NCBI GenBank assembly: GCA_013146195.2
Contig: CM028377.1
Span: 177,980,465 to 178,044,464, forward strand
Length of the DNA stretch: 64,000 nt
DNA from: Codonopsis lanceolata
Taxonomy: Eukaryota; Streptophyta; Magnoliopsida; Asterales; Campanulaceae
Direction of reading: 5' to 3'
Under the pieces are notes generated by a model. The model was not told the origin of the DNA, searched no databases, and saw nothing but the letters and a program-made list of their open reading frames with translations. A program made the translations under genes and the position numbers. The stretch's first letter is position 1; the number at the start of each line of letters is the position of its first letter. This document shows, piece after piece, positions 57,622 through 64,000 of the stretch.

Positions 57622-59366
57622 AATGGCAGAATTTTTATGGAGTGCTAATGGTGATCACCGCACGCATTGGGTTGGGTGGAATCGAGTTTGCTTGCAGTTG
57701 AAAGAGGGGGGTTGGGGATTCGTTCTCTTTCACAGGTTATGGATTCCCTTCATGCCAAACTGGCTTGGCGGGTTCTTAATAAACAAGGTTTGTGGGCTAA
57801 GTTTTGCATGGGAAAGTATGGCTTGGATAATTCAGTTGGGTCGTATTATGCCACCCAACCTTGGAAAGCTATTCGTGATCAGTTATCTCTTGTTCGTCTT
57901 TCTAGTCGATGGATTATTGGGCGAAGGCGTGTCTTTTGGGATGATAATTGGTGTGGCATTAGGCTGGTCGGGCCTCTTCCTATGGACCGAAATCTCTCTG
58001 TTGCAACTGCTACGAACCACCTGAACGATATCCTTCCAGCTATTCCGTCTGAAATTCGCCCTTCGGTCCAGCAGGTAATTTGTGACGATACTGTTCCTGA
58101 CAAATTGATCAGCGATCTCACCAATTCTGGGGTCTTCAAAGCTAACGTGTTCTGGAAGAAATACAGAATTTCTAGGTCGACTCTTCGATGGGCGCAGCTA
58201 ATTTGGCAGGGTTGGTTGCCTATGCGAGTCAGCTGCTTCTTGTGGAAATTGTTCCATAATGCGTTGCCTTTAGACTCTAATATTCAGGCTCGCAAGATTC
58301 CGCTGGTGTCTTGTTGTCGATGTTGTGGTGATTTGCCGGCAACCGAGGATCGTGCACATCTTTTTGTTCATTCTAGGGTGGCTTCCAGACTGTGGACCAT
58401 ATTTGCGAGACGATTTGGCCTTCCTTGGCAGTATTCAGAGGTCGATCATCTTTTTACGGTATGGTCTTCGGTATCATTTCGTTCTTAGTTGGGAGCTACT
58501 ATGTTCAGTATTTTTGCTTATACTTGTTGGGAAATTTGGAAGGCACGTTGCGCTGTTATTTTCGAGAATGGTCAGATGGATGGGTTTCAGATAGAGTCTC
58601 GGGTTCTTGAAGGTGTGAGAGGGGTCCTGCACGGCTTTGTTCCCAAAACTATGAGTAATCGCATTGCATGTGTGGTTATGCAGTCTCTTCAATTATCTAG
58701 CCGGCAGGTTCATGTTAGGCAAGGGTCTTGGGTGCGTTGGTCTCCTCCGGTTTTTGGTTATAAATTAAACACGGATGGGTCGTCCAAGGATGGTAGATGC
58801 ACAGGTGGTGGGGTTATTCGGGATGCTCAGGGAGATTTTATTGGTGCGTTCTCCAGTGATTATGGTCAGGGTACAAATATGAAAGCGAAGATATTGGCTC
58901 TTCGAGAAGGTCTTCAGCTTTGTCACTCTCTTCAACTTAATTCGGTTGTGGTGGAGTCGGATTCGCTTACAGCTATAAATGTTTTATTAAAAGGGTATCA
59001 TGAACCTTGGAGGTATGCTTATTAGATTCGCGAGTGCCGAGTTCTTTTAGGGGATTTTACTTTACAACATGTCTTCAGAGAGCAGAATATGGTGGCAGAT
59101 AGATTGGCTGCTTTTGCACATGAGCATGGGAACCAGTTGATGTTTTTAGATTATGTGCCTTTACCCGGTATGGTCAAACGGGCTTTCGCCTTTGATTCTT
59201 ATGGGTTGTATAGTTATAGGAAGTAATTTCCCTTCTGTATTCTCTGCTCGAGGCCAGGCTCCTTTGTCCCCCATATTTTGGGTAAGGCTGGTTGTCCCCC
59301 TCCTTTTTGTACTCATTTTAATTTTAATAAAATTCCCGCAGGTGCCGCCCTGCTTTCCTTAAAAAA
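57622..59366 (+). mobile_element. 5'-truncated LINE (L1 type)
   Basis: Flanked by the duplicated target AAAATGTGGGATTAAC (57606-57621 and 59366-59381), with a short A-run at its 3' end. Both are signs of target-primed reverse transcription. Only the C-terminal part of ORF2 is present, so the copy was truncated at its 5' side on insertion. Confidence 0.88.
57623..59225 (+). pseudogene. LINE ORF2 C-terminus (zf-RVT and RNase H), broken
   Basis: Begins 'FLWSANGDHRTHWVGWNRVC', shifts frame near 57705, then reads 'RSLSQVMDSLHAKLAWRVL', 'WIIGRRRVFWDDNW' and the zinc-binding segment of LINE reverse transcriptases ('LPMRVSCFLWKLFHNALPLD', 'CCRCCGDLPATEDRAHLF'). After a TAG at 58486-58488, in the same frame, comes the RNase H domain ('YKLNTDGSSKDGRCTGGGVI', 'VVVESDSLTAINVLL'). 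The catalytic Glu expected in the MEAEILAL-type motif is Lys here (NMKAKILALREGL). A TAG near 59023 ends the long frame; a remnant tail ('REQNMVADRLAAFAHEHG') follows. Confidence 0.85.
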
Positions 59367-59381
59367 AAATGTGGGATTAAC

Positions 59382-60043
59382 AAATCAACTTCCTAGAAAC
59401 ACTAGGAAGACAAATAGCAACAGCAGGTCACTGTAGTTCAGGATGAAGTTGCATTCAGAGCTTTATCCAAATTCCAATAATACAATTTTCTGAATATTCT
59501 CTCTTGGTATATTTTGTATGCACTGCTCTCTCTCTGCTCTAGACGTATGTGTATTCTGCTCTCTGCACTCTTATATCTTCTCAATGCCATGCTCCATATT
59601 TATATGATGGTGGAGACCTACAATATAATTAGAAAAACAAAAGACTCTAAGTATCTAAAGGATTATGAGTTAGTTTCCATAATCAAATAAACCACATTTA
59701 TTACCTAGATTTTGATTCCAAATATAAGTCAAAGAATATATCCTACACAAATAAGAATCCAACAACTCTAAGGAAATATAATGTTAGGAAATAAAAGATT
59801 TGTTTCCTAAATTAGTTTCCTAATTTAATTCAAAGAATCTATCATAAGATTTTATCAATTTAATTAAGGACTCTTTGAGAGCTTTTAGGAATGGATTAAA
59901 TATGGTAATTACTTACCAAGGCATTAGGACCAAGAAACTTATAAAATATGGTAACTTCTTACCATTACTTTTGGACCAAGAAAGAGCACAACAATAAAAT
60001 CAATACATGAAAATAGGATAACCCTATTTTACCCTTACAGAAA
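59382..60043. other. Right part of the unknown insertion, no gene
   Basis: CT-rich patch (CTCTCTCTCTGCTCT near 59526-59560), then AT-rich DNA with repeats of GGTAA(T/C)T.CTTACCA (59902 and 59950). No open frame of note. Confidence 0.5.
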
Positions 60044-60363
60044 CAATAAGGATGTAGAAAAGATGTTGAGCGAGCATTTGAAACACTCAAATCACGATTT
60101 GCCATTATTAGTGGACCAGTACGTTATTGGCAGAAACATGTTTTGCACGATATAATGACTGCATGCATTATTATGCATAATATGATAATTGAAGATAAAC
60201 GTGATATGAGTGCACCAATTGAACAACAAGATGAAGTGACGACTCCAACTATTGAGGTAGCAGATGATAACACTTGATTTCAAGAATTTCTTGTTCGACC
60301 TAGACAAATCAGGGATAAAGAGGCTCACATTAGACTTCGGAATGCCTTAATTGAGCATTTATG
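60044..60363 (+). pseudogene. PIF/Harbinger transposase, 3' part
   Basis: Reads 'CRKDVERAFETLKSRFAIIS' with the third catalytic residue (Glu of DVERAF), 'VLHDIMTACIIMHNMIIEDK' and, after a TGA at 60276-60278, 'RDKEAHIRLRNALIEHL' to the natural stop. Continues directly from the break at 57323. Confidence 0.88.
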
Positions 60364-60843
60364 AGAATAATTCAGTAATTCTAAGAATTAGGATAAAATA
60401 TTATGTACTTTTTTAAATGAGTGCTTTTGCAATTGTTGTTGTTGTATGATTTTTGTTATATTTTGTGTTGATTGTATAATATTTTTTATGGTATTTTCAA
60501 GTGCTTGATGTTTACTAAATTATATTTCTTCAATTTAGTTAAAAAAATTACTAATTTTTAAATATTATTAATGACGTATATAATATTATAAACATAAAAC
60601 TATTAAATATACTAAAATGATTAATTGTGCGATCAAAATAATTATTATTTAAAAGGTTAATATCAAATTAATATACATGTTGATAAATAAAGTAAAAGAA
60701 ATAAAAATAGAATATGCTAAGGAATATTCTATTAGGGGTGAGATTTAGGGTAGTGAGTTGGAGTTGGAATAGTGTTTGGTACTAAAATGAACAAATTTGG
60801 GGTAAAATCTGACCAAATTTGGGGTTCCTTATTGAAGATGGTC

Positions 60844-61697
60844 AAATATACCCTTCCTTGTATTTCTATTTTGCCCTTATCCATTTGAAACCTAAAATAG
60901 TAAAATTATTATACACCCCACCCTCCCCCACCCCATCCAGCCCACCCCTTCTCTTTGCAAACATGACCTACCCCTGTAACGCAAAACTCCCTTTTACATT
61001 CCGGCAGCAGCTCGCAACAACAACACGGCAAAAACACACAAGCAAGGAAACCCAAACCCAAATTTCATCCCAAATCTTGATCATCATCTTTGTCTTCAAC
61101 GATGAAATAGGCGAGAGCATGTATGAAATTTGAATTTGTTTTTGTTGTTTTGTTAGAATGGCCCCATCCCTTTCTTCAATTCAAGCAGCATGCGGCAACA
61201 AAAGAAAAGAAAACAGTCAGGACCTGGTTAGGAACAATCATTTAAATGTACGCCCATGGTCGGTGAAACATTTATTGAAATGTTTGTCCCTGGTTGGTGG
61301 GACAAATAATACAATGTTAACAATTATTATTATTATTATTAATTGACTTATATCTCAATTTGATCACCTTACTTTGATATAAGGGAGAGAGGACATTTTC
61401 GGGTTATTAAAAAGTTGTTAAGTTTTCCATTCAACAAACTGGATGGAGTGAGGAACGTGAGAATTAAACTTAAGTATAGTGACTAAAGTGAGAAAAAATG
61501 TAGGGTGAGCTTAGCAAATAATTTGTCAAAGTAGGATGCCCAAATTGCGATTTAAGTCTTGTGGTTGTTATTGGAATGAATATATGAAATAGTGGAATAG
61601 GAAAAATAAAGGGAGAAATTCGGGGCAATACTATGCAGTGAAATGTTAACCGCAAAAGTCCACCATAATTGTTTTAAACTGCTACGGTACACTTTTG
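60844..61697. other. Intergenic DNA, no gene seen
   Basis: C-rich patch (CCCCACCCTCCCCCACCCCA, 60916-60935) and short TTA runs. Short frames without recognisable domains. Confidence 0.5.
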
Positions 61698-61744
61698 AGG
61701 GGGAAATGATGAAAATATCCTTAATGAAGAAAAGACGCACACAC

Positions 61745-61912
61745 AAACCCTTGCCCAAATTTGGATATCGTAATTCAAAAATTGGGCATTGCAATTAAAA
61801 AATTGGGAATCACAATGCAAAAATTGGGCTTCGCAATGCAAAAATTCGACATCGTAGTGCATTTGGGCATCACAATGCAAAAAACCACTGCCCAAATTTG
61901 GGCATCCGTGCA
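61745..61912 (+). repeat. Left subterminal array of GGGCATC/CAATGCAAAA units
   Basis: About eight diverged units with period around 20 bp: AATTGGGCATTGCAAT, AATTGGGAATCACAATGCAA, AATTGGGCTTCGCAATGCAA, TTGGGCATCACAATGCAAAA and so on. Confidence 0.85.
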
Positions 61913-62709
61913 CGAAAGAAAACAGTAAGTGTGATGATGATGGGTGCTTTTAACTTTTTTCTCTTTCCTCCTCTCATTCTTCCCCCACTCTTTTCTTTTT
62001 CTTCCCCTCATCCTTCCCTCACTATTTTCTCTCTCTTCTCGGAACAATTGGAATTCCTTTCCCTTTATACATATGCTATTTCTTTATTAAGACAAAGACT
62101 TTTGCTTGGATTTCATATGCTCGACTTGGATAACATATGTGCTTTGATGTAGCTTGGTGCTTCTACTTACTTTTTCCATTTTTTCATCATATATCGTTTC
62201 CCATGAAGCTGTGAAAACTGGGGTTACAAGGTTAAACAGTTTCTTGATATGTGCTTCCTTACTATTTTTCAGGTTCCTTTTGGTGGAAGCTTAAGATCCA
62301 TGTCAGAATACCATTCATTGTTTGAATGAGATCTTGGCCATGGCAACGATGCTCACATTGGAGGGAATGATGCTCACATTGGAGGGAACAACGCCCAAAA
62401 TGGATTTGCCTGCGAGTGATTTCTTCGGCATCTTTGAGCCTCTCTTGACTTCAACCCAAATTTGTTCATGGTCAACTTCATCTACATGATCCAATTCTGG
62501 GATGGAGATGAAATTTCCTTCAAATGAGAATTACTTTTTTCATCTCAGTCTCTAGTTAATGCATGACGTGGTCCTGTGATGATGACTGCCAGTTTTTTTC
62601 ATGGTATTGGAATTGAATGTGGTGTGAAAAAGTTGTTGCCCGCTTTACACTTGAATTGAAGGAAGATGAGGGAGACCAAGTGGAGGAGGACGGGTATTAT
62701 TGATTTTTT

Positions 62710-62922
62710 TATAAAAGTAGACTTTAGTGGTTGAATAAAAAAATAGGGGAGTGGAGAGGTTACAATTTCACAAAAGGGGATCGACTTGTAATTATTCCAG
62801 AAATAAATAAGTCCAAATTTCAAGTACATCATTATTAGATGGAATAATTGTGGGCTGGTCCCCTTTTTCTAAAATTATAACCGCTCCACTATTTTTTTTC
62901 AACTGCAAAAGTACACTATTCT
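62710..62922. repeat. Imperfect inverted repeat (arms ~75 bp, loop ~65 bp)
   Basis: Left arm AGTAGACTTTAGTGGTTGAA..AATAGGGGAGTGGAGAGG..AAAAGGGGA pairs with the right arm TCCCC..CCGCTCCACTATT..TTCAACTGCAAAAGTACAC with gaps. Could be a small MITE or a hairpin-forming relic inside the MULE-like element. Confidence 0.55.
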
Positions 62923-63018
62923 TTTTTTCTTCCTAAAATGCGATCGTTCCCGCTTCCCACCTCTCCGTGTTCGATTCAGACCAATCCAACTCTATTGTAG
63001 TGGAGGTTATAATGCCAT

Positions 63019-63021
63019 CGT

Positions 63022-63072
<51 letters not shown>
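63019..63072. repeat. Compound (CT)n(CA)n microsatellite
   Basis: About 13 CT units followed directly by about 13 CA units. Confidence 0.97.
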
Positions 63073-63075
<3 letters not shown>

Positions 63076-63636
63076 GCACATACTAAATTGATAGATAACC
63101 AGCAGGAAAAAAATAGATTTTTGAGCAAAAGAAAGAAGATAAATGAAAAATATCATCCTGAGATGATTGAGAGATTCAAAGCTGTCGACGAAGATTATTA
63201 TTTTCAAGCCTGAAACTCAGAAAATGAAACAATATTAATATAAACAAATAAGCAGTAAGACATAAATCGTCAGAACTTACGATGCGACTCCGATGTGGTC
63301 ATCGTTGCCTTCGATGTGTGTGGGCATTGCTACTGCGAACCAAGATAAACGATCGGAGATGGATGAAGTCGTGAGGAAAAATGGTATGCGAAGCTCTAAA
63401 AGGAATCGAGGATCCGCAGCTGCAATCTAATTCAGTAGAAAATGGGGTCGATCCCATGGTAGTAGGCAGGGATAAAATTATGGCGGAGGTATAGACCGAT
63501 GTTGATGATGATATGACAATTGACATGGCCTTTGAAGAAATAGTTATTTCAACACAAGCAGCACAATGGAATTTAAACATAAGCATTGGTTCTTGTAAGC
63601 ATTAGCATTGGTTCTTGGTTATAGAGTGATTCTGAA

Positions 63637-63637
<1 letters not shown>

Positions 63638-63682
<45 letters not shown>

Positions 63683-63690
63683 AAGAGAGA
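63638..63690. repeat. Compound (TG)n(AG)n microsatellite
   Basis: About six TG units followed by about 15 AG units: the reverse-complement arrangement of the one at 63019-63072. Confidence 0.95.
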
Positions 63691-63805
63691 AAGAGAGAAA
63701 GGCTAGAGAAAGTGGGTGAAAGAAGAAAATGAATAGAATATTTGTCATTCCCAAGGTCTAGTGATAGAGAAAAAAAATTAACATGCTTTTTCCCATTCCC
63801 AAGGT

Positions 63806-63965
63806 CTAATTTTGGGCACCGATGCCAAACTTTTCTATTGTGATGCCTAATTTTGGGCTCCGATGCCCAAATTTTCTATTGCGATGCCTAGATTTTGCAT
63901 TGTGATGCCCAACTTTTGCATTGCAATGCCTAGATTTTGCATTGCAATGCCCAATTTTGGGCGAG
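63806..63965 (-). repeat. Right subterminal array of GGGCATC/GCAATGC units
   Basis: Units such as CCGATGCCCAAATTTTCTAT, GCGATGCCTAGATTTTGCAT and GTGATGCCCAACTTTTGCAT repeat with ~22-bp period, inverted relative to the array at 61745-61912. Confidence 0.85.
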
Positions 63966-64000
63966 GCTTTGTGCGCGTGTCTTTTATTCATTAAGGGTAT

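Larger units (their letters stand above)
57325..60043. mobile_element. Insertion of unknown type inside the transposase
   Basis: The transposase breaks after ...AAAGAACAAT and resumes at AAACAATAAGG, so (A)ACAAT is a likely target duplication. Without the nested LINE the insert is about 960 bp and non-coding, from TAGTTAGGATTC to CTATTTTACCCTTACA. The CA end and size would suit a Copia-type solo LTR, but no TG start or clean 5-bp duplication could be fixed. Nature uncertain. Confidence 0.45.
54183..60843. mobile_element. PIF/Harbinger transposon with nested insertions
   Basis: Terminal inverted repeats: GACAATCTCCAATGGTACCC at the left and, as reverse complement of the right end, GACCATCTTCAATAAGGAAC, continuing into CCCCAAAT on both sides. 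Flanks are TAA (left) and AAA (right), consistent with the 3-bp TWA target of this superfamily with one change. Inside are an ORF1 on the minus strand (54830-55860), a transposase on the plus strand (56339-57323 and 60044-60363), and a 2.7 kb insertion that splits the transposase. All frames are broken, so the element is dead. Confidence 0.8.
61698..64000. mobile_element. Mutator-like element, right end at or beyond the window edge
   Basis: The left terminal region (ATATCCTTAATGAAGAAAAG then ACGCACACACAAACCCTTGCCC, 61715-61756) matches the reverse complement of the window's last bases (ATACCCTTAATGAATAAAAG then ACACGCGCACAAAGCC..GCCC). Just inside both ends are arrays of GGGCATC(G/A)CAATGCAAAA-type units in inverted orientation. 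Long terminal repeats with such subterminal arrays suggest a MULE. The outermost bases and target duplication on the right are not in the window. No transposase is visible; the interior is non-coding as far as I can see. Confidence 0.6.

Noticed and set aside
63299..63586. 95-codon minus-strand frame in the terminal MULE-like element
   Set aside because: Ser/Ile-rich with no recognised domain; plus strand equally uninformative. Could be a captured fragment but nothing supports it.

Overview
This window is nuclear DNA from a flowering plant, almost certainly a eudicot; the species cannot be named from the sequence. The evidence is two well-preserved plant genes with many short introns (cytosolic NAD-malate dehydrogenase and the corepressor LEUNIG), two tRNA-Lys genes, plant-type LTR retrotransposons, an endogenous plant pararetrovirus, hAT, Mutator and PIF/Harbinger transposons, and AT-rich intergenic DNA. 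A 100-base run of N at 1862-1961 marks an assembly gap.

Layout. 1-1861: a broken DUF7745/plant-mobile-domain-like gene on the minus strand beside a three-unit tandem repeat. 1962-7154: the 3' half of a decayed Tekay/Del-type Ty3/gypsy element with a 2.9 kb LTR. 7155-8637: AT-rich DNA with a tandem duplication that carries a Helitron-like 3' end. 8638-8925: two tRNA-Lys(TTT) genes head to head. 9547-11857 (minus): cytosolic malate dehydrogenase, six exons, 332 codons, with a second possible first exon at 11310-11502. 13665-23880 (minus): LEUNIG, 18 coding exons, 908 codons. These two genes are the only clearly intact protein-coding host genes here.

From 25.3 kb onward the window is a transposon graveyard. 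25.3-31.3 kb holds scrambled, partly inverted pieces of an endogenous caulimovirid; one is split by a 1.96 kb solo LTR and one is followed by a promoter with an as-1-like motif. 30.91-35.20 kb is an array of four ~1.05-1.08 kb tandem units, each made of viral reverse-transcriptase DNA, host flank and a hAT MITE. 35.54-50.29 kb is a hAT-like element that received a complete 12.5 kb Tekay/Del retrotransposon (36638-49136, 5-bp target duplication ATAAC). That retrotransposon has an extra open frame ahead of gag, and its 3' LTR received a 1.5 kb Pack-MULE carrying pieces of two host genes (plastid ribosomal protein PSRP6 and a DnaJ-type protein).

50.3-54.2 kb has a Stowaway MITE and a frameshifted copy of a mitochondrial ribosomal protein L12 gene. 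54183-60843 is a PIF/Harbinger element with divergent ORF1 and transposase; the transposase is split by an insertion that itself contains a 5'-truncated LINE. From about 61.7 kb to the window end lies a second Mutator-like element whose ends carry arrays of a GGGCATC-type motif; its right end is probably at or just beyond position 64000.

From sequence alone the most interesting items are the alternative first exon of malate dehydrogenase, which would add a hydrophobic N-terminus; the coiled-coil/acidic pre-gag ORF; the two-gene Pack-MULE; and the virus-derived tandem array.
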